From positions 1 through 53,162 of the forward strand of contig CALXKE010000012.1 of the NCBI GenBank assembly GCA_944388805.1: 53,162 bases of DNA, given 5' to 3'. The notes under the pieces were generated by a model. It saw only the letters and a list, made by a program, of their open reading frames with translations, made no database searches and had not been told where the DNA came from. The position numbers and the translations under genes were made by a program. The stretch comes from an uncultured Clostridia bacterium. Its GTDB lineage: Bacteria > Bacillota > Clostridia > TANB77 > CAG-508. This document shows, piece after piece, positions 1 to 8,211 of the stretch; position 1 is the stretch's first letter; every line of letters starts with the position of its first letter.

Positions 1-90
1 GGACAAGAAAGAATCTACTATGTATTAGGATTTACTGTATTAGGAACATTAGCAGGAGGATTAATCTTAATTAAGAAGTTTGTTATATAA
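1..90 (+). CDS. C-terminal end of a membrane-anchored protein (5' truncated by window edge)
   Basis: The frame is open from base 1 to a TAA at 88-90 and encodes 29 residues: a short polar stretch, one hydrophobic segment of about 18 residues containing GTLAGG, then a KK pair before the last few residues. This looks like a C-terminal membrane anchor, as in wall- or membrane-anchored surface proteins. The LPXTG-type motif that would show sortase anchoring is not in the visible part. The family cannot be assigned. Confidence 0.6.
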   Translation, partial: GQERIYYVLGFTVLGTLAGGLILIKKFVI

Positions 91-147
91 CAAAAAAATA
101 AAAGGGGAAAATAGAATATCACAACATCATGTATTAACAAGAATTGT

Positions 148-175
148 AAAATAGGACACAAAGATGTCCTATTTT
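148..175 (+). terminator. Hairpin terminator after the truncated gene
   Basis: An 11-bp perfect stem (148-158 with 165-175) closes a 6-nt loop. The descending arm ends in TTTT but no long U-run follows, so termination may be moderate. It separates the upstream gene from the promoter at 191-218. Confidence 0.65.
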
Positions 176-190
176 ATTGCCTAAATTTCT

Positions 191-218
191 TTACAATTAA
201 AATTTGGTATGGTATAAT
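191..218 (+). promoter_or_regulatory. Sigma-A type promoter for the 251-1186 gene
   Basis: A -35 TTACAA (191-196) and -10 TATAAT (213-218) are separated by 16 bp. Transcription would start near 225, so an ATG at 224 cannot be the translation start; this supports the ATG at 251. Confidence 0.7.
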
Positions 219-250
219 TTTCCATGAAAAAGACTAGTGAGGTGAAAAAT

Positions 251-1186
251 ATGAATCAAATTTTAGCAACCAGTAATCCAACAACAAAGAAAACTAAAAA
301 GAAAAAAAGTGGTGGACCTGCAGATATAAAAACAGTTGTTAGAGTATTTGCAATAGCAATGTTGATATTTGGTGTATTTATGATAGGAACAGGATCTTAT
401 GCCATATATAGAGATAATGAAGCTAACAATTCAGAAATTACCAAACCAGTCATAACAGAAACATTAAATGATGATAATACAGCAGTTATATTAACAGTTA
501 CACATGACAAAGCAATTGATAGAATAGAATATAGTTGGAATGACGATGAAGTACAAACGATAACTGGAAATGGAAGAAAATATATAGAACAAGAAATAGA
601 AATCCCAGGAGGAACAAATACATTAAATGTAAGAGCAATTGATACACAAGGACAAGAGATTTCTACACAAAGAGAATTTACAGCAGAAGATAAGATGAAT
701 TTAAATTTAACGATTTCAGAAGATAATAAATTAAAAATAACTGCAGAAAGTGAAACAGAAATAACATATATGACTTATAAATGGGATGAAGAAGAAGAGC
801 AAAGAATAGATATTAATGCAACAACAGTAAATCAAGAAATTGATGTGCCTATGGGAACACATAACATAACGGTTACCTTAGTAGATGTAAATAATGAAAC
901 TACAACAAAAGAGCAAACAGTTATGGGAACGACAAAACCAATAATCAATATAGATACAGATGATGCTGGAGAATATTATTTAATTACGATTACAGATGAA
1001 ACTGGATTGGAAAGAGTAGACTTAAACGTTAGAGGGGAACAACGAACTATTACAGTTGAAAATGGAGAAAAAGAATTAAAATATAAATTAAAATTAAATG
1101 AAGGTGATGAAAATAGACTAGAAATAACAGCTTACAATGTTGATGGAATAGCCTCTGATACAAGAAGAGTCAGTGCAGCAAAATAA
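251..1186 (+). CDS. Single-pass membrane protein with three Ig-like extracellular repeats
   Basis: The 311-residue product starts at ATG 251, behind a GTGAGGTGA ribosome binding site. A Lys-rich cytoplasmic N-terminus (KKTKKKKS) precedes one transmembrane helix at about residues 29-53. The rest is three beta-rich modules of roughly 80 residues (about 65-146, 150-226, 229-307), each with an I-Y-W/D-L strand pattern ending in an L-x-V/I-x-A/V-x-D/N motif, as in bacterial Ig-like folds. No enzyme motif is visible. It is likely displayed outside the membrane as an adhesion or structural protein; this role is inferred from architecture. Its own promoter and a flanking hairpin suggest it is monocistronic. 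Confidence 0.75.
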   Translation: MNQILATSNPTTKKTKKKKSGGPADIKTVVRVFAIAMLIFGVFMIGTGSYAIYRDNEANNSEITKPVITETLNDDNTAVILTVTHDKAIDRIEYSWNDDEVQTITGNGRKYIEQEIEIPGGTNTLNVRAIDTQGQEISTQREFTAEDKMNLNLTISEDNKLKITAESETEITYMTYKWDEEEEQRIDINATTVNQEIDVPMGTHNITVTLVDVNNETTTKEQTVMGTTKPIINIDTDDAGEYYLITITDETGLERVDLNVRGEQRTITVENGEKELKYKLKLNEGDENRLEITAYNVDGIASDTRRVSAAK

Positions 1187-1197
1187 ATTTGATAAAG

Positions 1198-1230
1198 TTT
1201 CCCTACATATAATATGTGTATGTAGGGAAA
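1198..1230 (+). terminator. 12-bp inverted repeat after the Ig-like protein gene
   Basis: A perfect 12-bp stem (1198-1209 with 1219-1230) lies in the 61-bp gap. No U-run follows (TAGATTAAGG), so it is a weak terminator or a processing/stability hairpin rather than a clear intrinsic terminator. Confidence 0.5.
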
Positions 1231-1247
1231 TAGATTAAGGGGAGAAA

Positions 1248-2036
1248 ATGGATAATACTTTTTTTCATATATTAACCTATTTTGTTATTTATTCATTTTT
1301 AGGATGGGTTTTAGAAAGTATAGTAAGAACAATTTGTGAAAAAAAAATAATCAATACAGGATTTTTAATAGGACCATTTTGTCCAATATATGGATTTGGT
1401 GCTATTATTATGCTATTATTTTTAGATAGATTTAAAAATAATATTTTTCTCTTATTTTTTATTTCAGTCATCGCATTAACTCTATGGGAATATATAGTAG
1501 GTGTACTTTTAGAAAAGTTTTTTTCTACGAAATATTGGGATTACTCAAATCATAAATTCAATTACAAAGGTAGAATTTGTTTAACAAATTCTATAGCATG
1601 GGGAGTTTTAGGAGTTTTGTTTATCAATTATATACACCCATTTATTATACAAACACTAAGTTATGTGGAGTTTATGTATGTAGCAATTATTGCTAGTGTT
1701 ATAGTATTAATATTACTAATCGATGCGATTATCAGTATTATTAAAGTAAAGAATATAAAATCTACATTAGAAAAAATAGAAGACATTAATGAACAAATTA
1801 AACAAAAATTATCAGAATTAAAAGATAAAGAAAAAATATCAGCAAATGATAATATGCAGAAACTCATAAATAATTTAAAAACGCGAAGGGATAGAACAAT
1901 GCGACGTTTATATAGAAGAGCATACAGATTGAAAAAAGCGTTCCCAGCAATCAATACAAAAGAATTTACAGAAATATTAAATAAGAAAATGGAATTTAAA
2001 CATGTAAAAACAAAAAAAGAAAAAAAGGGTGAATAG
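1248..2036 (+). CDS. Multi-pass membrane protein of the putative ABC-transporter type IV (CmpB, PF06541) family
   Basis: The 262-residue protein has about five transmembrane helices in residues 1-165, then a Lys/Arg-rich, probably coiled-coil cytoplasmic tail (about 170-262). The N-terminal pattern YSFLGWVLESI, the GPFCPIYGFGA segment and a KYWDYS motif are characteristic of this family, whose members were called ABC-transporter type IV or CmpB but whose function is unproven. The start at ATG 1248 follows AAGGGGAG. The stop is just upstream of the next start at 2038, so the two genes are very probably co-transcribed. Confidence 0.8.
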   Translation: MDNTFFHILTYFVIYSFLGWVLESIVRTICEKKIINTGFLIGPFCPIYGFGAIIMLLFLDRFKNNIFLLFFISVIALTLWEYIVGVLLEKFFSTKYWDYSNHKFNYKGRICLTNSIAWGVLGVLFINYIHPFIIQTLSYVEFMYVAIIASVIVLILLIDAIISIIKVKNIKSTLEKIEDINEQIKQKLSELKDKEKISANDNMQKLINNLKTRRDRTMRRLYRRAYRLKKAFPAINTKEFTEILNKKMEFKHVKTKKEKKGE

Positions 2037-2037
2037 T

Positions 2038-2979
2038 ATGGTTCAAGAAATTTATATTATAGATGATGATGATTCATCTATTGTAATCTTTAGAGAATTG
2101 TTCAGGGAAGATAAAGATTATAAATTTATTAGTGTAAAATCAGAACAAATTGATATTGCATTAAAAAATATTCCCTCATTAATCATTATTAATGAGGATG
2201 CAATTGATAGAGATGTAGTAGGACTTTGTAAACAAATTAGACGAGATGAGGATAACACAATCACACCTGTTATTGTTGTATCTTCCAACAATGATAAAGA
2301 ACATAGAATGAAAATCTTAAGAGAATCTGTTGAATATTATATCAAAAAACCTGTTGATGAAGAATATTTATATTACACAGTAAAAAATTTAAACAGATTA
2401 CTTGCTAATAACAGAAGAGTTAGTCCGCTAACAGGATTACCAGGAAATGTCCAAATACATGCAGAATTGAAAAAGAGATTATCTAATAATGAGCCATTTT
2501 CTGTATTATATTTAGATTTAGACAATTTTAAAGCATATAATGATGTGTATGGATTTGTCAAAGGTGATCAAATTATTGAATTTACAGCAGAGACAATTTT
2601 AAAAGGTGTTCATAATAATTTCACAGAAGAAGCTTTTGTAGGACATATTGGCGGAGATGATTTTGTTGCTATATTACCATCAACCAATTGCGAAAAAATT
2701 TGTCAAAACATATTAGCCATTTTTGACAATAATGTAAAAAAATTCTTTACGGAAAGAGATTTAGAAAAAGGATATATAGAGGTAGAAAATAGAAAAGGCA
2801 TTATAGAGCAATTTCCATTAACATCTCTTTCAATAGGTGTCGTAGTTGCAGACCCTGGAAGATTTCATAACATATTAGAAATTGGTGAAGTAGGTGCTCA
2901 AGTAAAACATGCTGCTAAATCTGTTATGGGAAGTAGTTATGCAGTGGACAGAAGAAAAGAAAAGAATCATATCATTTAG
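2038..2979 (+). CDS. Receiver-like/GGDEF protein (probable diguanylate cyclase)
   Basis: The 313-residue protein has an N-terminal CheY-like domain (1-120) and a C-terminal GGDEF domain. The active-site signature is GGDDF at 205-209, with LDLDNFKAYND at 159-169 for metal/substrate binding, so GTP to c-di-GMP synthesis is expected. The receiver keeps the acidic pocket (DDDD at 9-12) and the KP motif, but the phospho-acceptor position is Asn52 (LIIIN). The RxxD inhibitory site expected before GGDEF is replaced by TEEA. The start at ATG 2038 was chosen over 2029 because of the AAGGGTGA spacing. Control by phosphorylation is therefore doubtful; the receiver may act as a protein-interaction module. 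Confidence 0.85.
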   Translation: MVQEIYIIDDDDSSIVIFRELFREDKDYKFISVKSEQIDIALKNIPSLIIINEDAIDRDVVGLCKQIRRDEDNTITPVIVVSSNNDKEHRMKILRESVEYYIKKPVDEEYLYYTVKNLNRLLANNRRVSPLTGLPGNVQIHAELKKRLSNNEPFSVLYLDLDNFKAYNDVYGFVKGDQIIEFTAETILKGVHNNFTEEAFVGHIGGDDFVAILPSTNCEKICQNILAIFDNNVKKFFTERDLEKGYIEVENRKGIIEQFPLTSLSIGVVVADPGRFHNILEIGEVGAQVKHAAKSVMGSSYAVDRRKEKNHII

Positions 2980-2989
2980 AATAATCTAG

Positions 2990-3022
2990 AAAAATTGCAG
3001 ATTTTTAAATCTGCAATTTTTT
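2990..3022 (+). terminator. Rho-independent terminator
   Basis: A long AT-rich stem with a TTGCAGAT core (2992-3004 with 3007-3019) is followed by TTT. It ends the CmpB-like/GGDEF operon. Confidence 0.8.
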
Positions 3023-3086
3023 AACGGTTACACATAAAAAAAGAAATAAGTCATATACATATAATAAAAACTTTAGGAGATAAAGA

Positions 3087-3816
3087 ATGAAAAAATTTAC
3101 TATAAAAAGAGTTTTGATTATATTTTTTGCATTTATTATTAGTTTTAGTGTATACTTAGCACAAAATAATACAATTAACCCCAAAAGAGAAATAGGAGAT
3201 GCTGTTCAAGTAACATCATTGCCTGTTTCAGGAAAAGTAGTGATATTAGATGCAGGACATGGCACACCAGATGAACGGAGCAGAAAGTAGTAATGGAACA
3301 ACAGAAGCACAAATTAATTTAAAAATAACCTTGAAACTACAACAGCTTTTAGAACAATCAGGATGTACAGTAATTTTAACAAGATCAGATGAAAATGCTA
3401 TATATGATTTAGACTCAAAAACATTAAGACAAAAAAAGGTTTCAGATATTCATAATAGAGTAAAAATAGGAAATGAATCTTCGGCAGATATATTTGTATC
3501 CATACATTTAAATAAAATAAATGAGCAACAATATTATGGCTGGCAAACTTTTTTTAATACCAGTAACGAACAAAGTAAAATTTTAGCAGAAGAAATACAG
3601 AGTAATTTAAATGAAACCATACAAAAGGAAAATAATAGAATAGCTATGAAATTAAATACAGTTTATATTATGAAACATGTAGAAATTCCCATATCCATTG
3701 TAGAATGTGGATTTCTTTCTAATCCACAAGAAGAGCAACAATTACAAGAAGATGAATATCAAAATAAGTTGGCTTGGGGAATTTATAATGGAATCATATG
3801 CTATTTTCAAAATTAA
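3087..3816 (+). pseudogene. cwlD: N-acetylmuramoyl-L-alanine amidase (CwlD-like), frameshifted
   Basis: Two overlapping frames together make one Amidase_3 enzyme. The first (3087-3290) has a signal-anchor and the zinc-ligand motif LDAGHG, and stops early. The second holds the remaining motifs: the metal-binding Glu of GTTEAQIN, SIHLN with the second His, and the catalytic Glu of VECGFLSN. Removing one base, the C at 3276, restores a continuous DEGAESSNGTTE reading, typical of CwlD. CwlD cleaves the peptide side chain from muramic acid during spore cortex synthesis so that PdaA can form muramic-delta-lactam. The lesion is either a true mutation or a single-base sequence error; all catalytic residues survive, which favours a recent event or an error. 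Confidence 0.85.
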
Positions 3817-3905
3817 ATGATTTTGAAACGCATTTATATTATGAATCTTCAAGTTATGTGTATGAATATTTAAAAGAAGAATTAGAATGTAATAAAGAAA
3901 ATTAG
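3798..3905 (+). other. Short unassigned ORF (35 aa) overlapping the end of cwlD
   Basis: ATG 3798 to TAG 3903 reads MLFSKLNDFE...ECNKEN, a plausible acidic peptide, but no good ribosome binding site lies upstream and no family is recognised. It may be a remnant or chance. The rest of the gap to 3971 shows only AT-rich sequence. Confidence 0.2.
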
Positions 3906-3971
3906 AATTTTATGAATGAACCTTTATTTTAAAGCATATAATTAAATAGCTTTAAAATGGAGGTTTTTATT

Positions 3972-4742
3972 ATGTTTCTCGTATTTAACAAGCAAAAAAT
4001 ATATACCTATTTAGTATCTATTATAATTGTTGTCATATTATTTTGTATGACAGGTACATTAACAGAGAATAAAGAAAGCATAGAAACAGCCTCCACTAAT
4101 GAAAAATTTTTACCTATCTATAAAGTGCAAACAGAAGGAAATAAAGTAGCGTTAACCATGAACTGTGCATGGAATGCAGAGGATATTGATAAAATATTAG
4201 AAGTATTAGAAGAAAACAATGTAAAAATCACTTTTTTTATGGTAGGAGATTGGATAGAAAAATATCCAGAAGCTGTTAAAAAAATACATGATGCCGGCCA
4301 TGAGATTGGAACACATAGTGATACACATCCACATGTTAATAATTTGAGTTATGAAGAAAATGTTGAAGAAATAGAAAATAGTAATGACAAAATAGAAAAT
4401 ATTACAGGAACTAGAACAAATTTATATAGAACACCATATGGAGAATATAATCAAACAGTCATAAAAGCGGCACAAGATAAAGGATATTACACAATACAAT
4501 GGAGCTTAGATACATTAGATTATACAGGATTAACAGGAGAAGAAATGTGGAATCGAATCAAAGATAAAATTGGTTCAGGGGATATTATATTAATGCATAA
4601 TGGAACAGAGCATACAGCAGATAGTTTAGATAAAATCATAAAAAATATAAAAGAAAAAAATTTAGAAGTTGTAAAAATCTCAGAAATGATATACAAAGAC
4701 AATTATACAATTGATGTCAATGGAACACAGAAAAGAAATTAA
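3972..4742 (+). CDS. Polysaccharide deacetylase, sporulation PdaB-like
   Basis: This 256-residue protein has an N-terminal signal-anchor (about residues 8-30) and a NodB domain (about 45-235). Motifs in order: a variant first motif TMNCAWNAED in place of TFDDG, metal-binding HSDTHPH, RTPYGEY, LDTLDY and LMHNG. The variant first motif is usual in the PdaB-like sporulation branch, which is related to peptidoglycan N-acetyl or polysaccharide deacetylases but has unclear activity. ATG 3972 is preferred over 3957 because TGGAGG sits 8 bases upstream. It follows cwlD, supporting a role in the spore envelope. A strong terminator follows at 4797-4846. Confidence 0.8.
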   Translation: MFLVFNKQKIYTYLVSIIIVVILFCMTGTLTENKESIETASTNEKFLPIYKVQTEGNKVALTMNCAWNAEDIDKILEVLEENNVKITFFMVGDWIEKYPEAVKKIHDAGHEIGTHSDTHPHVNNLSYEENVEEIENSNDKIENITGTRTNLYRTPYGEYNQTVIKAAQDKGYYTIQWSLDTLDYTGLTGEEMWNRIKDKIGSGDIILMHNGTEHTADSLDKIIKNIKEKNLEVVKISEMIYKDNYTIDVNGTQKRN

Positions 4743-4796
4743 GGTATGTATAAATTTGGAAATAAAGGGAAAAATAAATATAGTTATGCGAGATCT

Positions 4797-4846
4797 AGAT
4801 TTTCTTGTGCGACTTTGTCGCTTAGAAAATCTTAGGCTTGTTTTTT
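4797..4846 (+). terminator. Two-part hairpin terminator
   Basis: The outer stem AGATTTTCT/AGAAAATCT (4797-4805 with 4824-4832) and inner stem GCGAC/GTCGC (4809-4813 with 4817-4821) are followed shortly by a T-run (4839-4846). It lies close before the next ribosome binding site, so it could also attenuate expression of the 4861 gene. Confidence 0.7.
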
Positions 4847-4860
4847 AGGAGACAAAGAAA

Positions 4861-5367
4861 ATGCATTTTATTGGTATTTTTTCAAATCATTCAGAATATG
4901 AAATCATAAAACAAAATATAATAAAAATACTAGATAGGAAAGATCTAGAATTAATTCATATAAGCTCTAACAATATACAAAATATGAAAAACATCGTATT
5001 TGAAACAATTGTGTTGTGTCATCAAGAAAACATGAATGACGAACAAAAAAGTGTTCTAAATAAGCTTTGTAGCAATTGTATGTTTATTATTGTAAATGCA
5101 GATGCGTTTTGTAAAACAAAGATGATAGGTAATAAAAAAACAAATTGTGTCAGTTATGGCTTAAATCAAAAATCAACGATAACGGTATCTAGTATTCAAG
5201 AAGATAAAGCAATTTTATCCATACAAAGAAATATAAATAATTTGGAGAAAAAGACAATTGAAATGGGAGAAATGGAAGTGGATGTAAAGAAATATAAACT
5301 AGATCAAATAGAAAATATATTAGCAATTTTTGCAATTTATTTGGTATATAGCAAAGAAAATGATTGA
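4861..5367 (+). CDS. Hypothetical protein with a Mur-ligase-like segment
   Basis: The 168-residue soluble protein starts at ATG 4861 behind TAGGAG. The segment IIVNADAFCKTKM...VSYGLNQKSTITVSSI (about residues 77-120) resembles the end of the Mur ligase central domain, where a VLNADDP-type motif and a TYGL motif normally occur. The ATP-binding P-loop of Mur ligases (GTxGKT) and the C-terminal ligase domain are absent, so it cannot be a complete ligase. It may be a stand-alone derivative or a diverged fold. The function is unknown; the resemblance is pattern recognition only. Confidence 0.5.
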   Translation: MHFIGIFSNHSEYEIIKQNIIKILDRKDLELIHISSNNIQNMKNIVFETIVLCHQENMNDEQKSVLNKLCSNCMFIIVNADAFCKTKMIGNKKTNCVSYGLNQKSTITVSSIQEDKAILSIQRNINNLEKKTIEMGEMEVDVKKYKLDQIENILAIFAIYLVYSKEND

Positions 5368-5412
5368 AAACAAGGATTTTTTACAAAAAAATTACAAATT
5401 TAACTTTTTATG

Positions 5413-5441
5413 TAGACAAAACCGGGAAAATGTTGTATAAT
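5413..5441 (+). promoter_or_regulatory. Sigma-A type promoter for the tandem-OB SSB gene
   Basis: TAGACA (5413-5418) and TATAAT (5436-5441) are separated by 17 bp, with a TG two bases before the -10. A leader of about 60 nt precedes the TTG start at 5509. Confidence 0.75.
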
Positions 5442-5508
5442 AGGTAATGTAGACTAAAAGAGGTAAAAAAATACAATTGATAAAATAAATTTTAAGGAGG
5501 AAAATAAA

Positions 5509-6213
5509 TTGGATACAAATTATTTAGAAAACAACTATTTAACATTAGTTGGAAAAGTTACAGGAGAAAAGAAATTTAGTCATGAAATTTATGGGGAAAG
5601 ATTTTATATCTTTAATTTAGAAATACCTCGTTTAAGTGGCGTAGCAGATATTATACCAATTACCATTTCAGAAAGACTAATTAATGAAGATACATTAACT
5701 GAAGGACAAAAATTGCTAGTAAAAGGACAATTCAGATCATATAATAGTTATGAAAGTGAAAAAAACAGATTAATATTAACTGTATTTGCCAAAGATGTGA
5801 AAGTAATATCTGAGGAAGAACAAAGTGAAGAAGAAAATGAGATGACTAAAAAAGATGTTGTTACAAATGAAGTTGTTTTAATTGGCTACATTTGCAAAAA
5901 ACCAATATATAGACAAACACCATTTGGCAGAGAAATTGCAGATATATTACTTGCAGTTAATAGAGCATATAATAAATCAGATTATATTCCATGTATTGCA
6001 TGGGGAAGAAATGCAAGATTTTGTCAAAATCTTGAAGTTGGTTCTCAAATAAAATTAGTTGGTAGAGTTCAATCAAGAACCTACGAAAAGAAACATGAGG
6101 ATGGAAGTGTTGAAACAAGAGTTGCTTATGAAGTCTCAGTAGGAAGTTTAGAAGTTATTGAAGAAAATGATAATGAAAATACGCTTGAAACAGAGAATCA
6201 AGAAGCAGTGTAA
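5509..6213 (+). CDS. Single-stranded DNA-binding protein with two OB folds in one chain
   Basis: The 234-residue protein starts at TTG 5509, 9 bases after a perfect AAGGAGG. It contains two successive OB-fold modules: residues about 7-103 (NYLTLVGKVTG ... LILTVFAKDVKVI) and about 119-222 (NEVVLIGYICKKP ... VSVGSLEVI). The second is closest to classic SSB, with the IPCIAWGRNA strand and LVGRVQSRTY. An acidic linker (EEEQSEEENE) joins them. The tail lacks the conserved DDDIPF-like tip that SSB uses to recruit partners. Housekeeping SSB has a single OB fold per chain, so this is likely an auxiliary or lineage-specific SSB; its role in repair or DNA uptake is inference. Confidence 0.8.
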   Translation: MDTNYLENNYLTLVGKVTGEKKFSHEIYGERFYIFNLEIPRLSGVADIIPITISERLINEDTLTEGQKLLVKGQFRSYNSYESEKNRLILTVFAKDVKVISEEEQSEEENEMTKKDVVTNEVVLIGYICKKPIYRQTPFGREIADILLAVNRAYNKSDYIPCIAWGRNARFCQNLEVGSQIKLVGRVQSRTYEKKHEDGSVETRVAYEVSVGSLEVIEENDNENTLETENQEAV

Positions 6214-6234
6214 AATATAAATAGAAATGAAATA

Positions 6235-6270
6235 AAAGTTTGAAAAGTCTAGTCTTTTCAAACTTTTTTT
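6235..6270 (+). terminator. Rho-independent terminator of the SSB gene
   Basis: A 13-bp stem (6235-6247 with 6254-6266) and a T-run to 6270 end the SSB transcript. Confidence 0.9.
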
Positions 6271-6276
6271 GATATA

Positions 6277-6413
6277 ATGCAAAAGAACTGTTATTGTTCA
6301 GGCCGACATACACAGTGGGAAGTATTCATAAATTATTTATTACTCGGCTCAATACGATATTTAAGAATTGTATGTCGGTTTAAACAATAACAAAGAATAT
6401 ATGATATTTGCAT
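6277..6413 (+). ncRNA. Structured intergenic element, candidate regulatory RNA or long leader
   Basis: In the 250-bp gap before the GT-C-like gene, three nested perfect arms pair across about 135 nt: ATGCAAA (6277-6283) with TTTGCAT (6407-6413), GTTATTGTT (6290-6298) with AACAATAAC (6383-6391), and CCGACATAC (6303-6311) with GTATGTCGG (6370-6378). The 58-nt inner region can form smaller helices (GTATT/AATAC). It lies between the SSB terminator and the next gene. I recognise no known riboswitch class, and no clear promoter or U-run marks its ends, so a 5' leader is as likely as a free RNA. Confidence 0.5.
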
Positions 6414-6464
6414 AATAGATAATTTTAATGTGAAATATCAATAAAAATTTTCTGGAGGAGAAAT

Positions 6465-8165
6465 ATGTTTAAACACAAAGAGAAAAAAGAAAACAATGGG
6501 GGAAATGAGAAGATAAAGGGGATACTTCATTCTAAATGGTTTTTTGGAATCATAGCAATTATACTAATTGCAATATTTTGTATTGCTATGACACCAGTTA
6601 CATTACAAAATGATATGTTTTATACCATAAAAATAGGAGAACAGATCACTGAAACAGGAATTGATATGCAAGATCATTTTTCTTGGCATGAAGGTTTAGC
6701 CTATACTTACCCACATTGGTTATATGATTTAATAACATACTATATATATGCAGGATTTGGTATGACAGGAATCTATGTAACCACTTGTATATTAACGGCT
6801 ATATTAGGAATTTCTCTTTATATAGTGAATACAAAAATAGCTAAAAACCAATTAGTTTCATTAATATTAACAGTAATTGTTATCTATATCCTGAGAGGAT
6901 ATATTGCAGCAAGAGCGCAATTAGTGACTTTTATTTTATTTGTATGGATTATCTATTGTATTGAAATGTTTTTGAAAAATAGAAAAATTCGATATGCAGT
7001 CGGATTAGTTTTCATTTCAACGTTAATTGCTAACTTACATGTAGCCGTTTGGCCATTTATATTTGTGTTGTTTTTACCATATATAGCAGAATATTTAATT
7101 GCTTTAATAGCAGAAGTTACGATATATAGAAAAATTCATATAAAATTATTAAACTTTAGAATAAAGAGATTAAGTAAATCAGAAAAAAATACTGAGAAGA
7201 GATTAAAATTAGAAGAAGATTTAAAAAATACGATAGATAAAAATGAAAAAATAAAAATAAAGAGAGAAGAAACATTAAAAAATCCATATAAAATTAAATT
7301 TCATAAAAATCCAAATGTCAAATGGTTAATCTTGGTTATGATTATATGTGCTTTTACAGGTTTATTAACACCATTAGGAGACACACCCTATACCTATTTA
7401 TATAAAACCATGGAAGGAAATACAACACAAAATATTAATGAACATTTACCAATGACCATTATTGATGAAACAGAAGCTTTATCAGCAATTATAGTTATTT
7501 TAGCAATTTTAACCTTTACAAAAACAAAAATTAAACTAAGCGACTTATTTATGATAAGCGGTTTATGTCTTTTAATGTTGGCATCAAGAAGACAAGTTAC
7601 CATGTTTTGCTTAATCGGTGTATTCATTGTCAATAAAATGATATGTGGATTATTTGAGATATATACGAAAGATGGAATCGAAAGACTAACAAACCTGATT
7701 ACAGGTAAAGTGGGATATATCGTAATGATTTTGGTTATGCTTGGTTTAAGTTATCATTTTTATGAGCCAAAACAAAATGATGAATATATAGATGATACAG
7801 CATATCCAGTTCAAGCATGTGATTATATATTAGAGAATATAGATTTGGGCAAAGCCAGATTTTATAATGAATATAATTACGGAAGTTATATGATATATAG
7901 AGGAATTCCAGTATTTATTGATTCTAGAGCAGATTTATATGCACCAGAATTTAGCGGAAAAGAAGATGACATATTCATGGATTTTATTAATACGTCTAGT
8001 ATAGGAGAATTTTATGAAGATACATTTGAAAAATATGATATTACACATGTGATTACTTATAAAAATTCAAAAATGAATATGATTATAAAAGAAACCAATG
8101 ATCCAAATTATAAAGAGCTATATGAAGATGATTATTTTACAATATACGAAAGACTAGATGTATAA
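6465..8165 (+). CDS. Large multi-pass membrane protein, GT-C glycosyltransferase-like
   Basis: This 566-residue protein starts at ATG 6465 behind CTGGAGGAG. It has about ten hydrophobic helices in two blocks (residues 25-220 and 285-430), separated by a charged Lys/Glu-rich cytoplasmic insertion (about 225-285). A soluble domain of about 135 residues lies at the C-terminus. The first extracytoplasmic loop carries QNDMFYTIKIGEQI and DHFSWHEGLAYTYPHWLYD, a layout like the first loop of GT-C membrane glycosyltransferases that use lipid-linked sugars, although the expected acidic metal motif is not clear. The product and substrate are unknown. It slightly overlaps the frame of the lspA region downstream and is likely co-transcribed with it. 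Confidence 0.6.
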   Translation: MFKHKEKKENNGGNEKIKGILHSKWFFGIIAIILIAIFCIAMTPVTLQNDMFYTIKIGEQITETGIDMQDHFSWHEGLAYTYPHWLYDLITYYIYAGFGMTGIYVTTCILTAILGISLYIVNTKIAKNQLVSLILTVIVIYILRGYIAARAQLVTFILFVWIIYCIEMFLKNRKIRYAVGLVFISTLIANLHVAVWPFIFVLFLPYIAEYLIALIAEVTIYRKIHIKLLNFRIKRLSKSEKNTEKRLKLEEDLKNTIDKNEKIKIKREETLKNPYKIKFHKNPNVKWLILVMIICAFTGLLTPLGDTPYTYLYKTMEGNTTQNINEHLPMTIIDETEALSAIIVILAILTFTKTKIKLSDLFMISGLCLLMLASRRQVTMFCLIGVFIVNKMICGLFEIYTKDGIERLTNLITGKVGYIVMILVMLGLSYHFYEPKQNDEYIDDTAYPVQACDYILENIDLGKARFYNEYNYGSYMIYRGIPVFIDSRADLYAPEFSGKEDDIFMDFINTSSIGEFYEDTFEKYDITHVITYKNSKMNMIIKETNDPNYKELYEDDYFTIYERLDV

Positions 8166-8211
8166 GAAAAGCGTATTACTTGCGGAATTATACAATAAAA
8201 GAGAGGGATTT

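Noticed and set aside
3276-3276. Programmed frameshift in cwlD (and likewise at 18773 in comEC)
   Set aside because: No slippery heptamer, stop-codon context or stimulatory structure was seen at either site; a one-base insertion is simpler.
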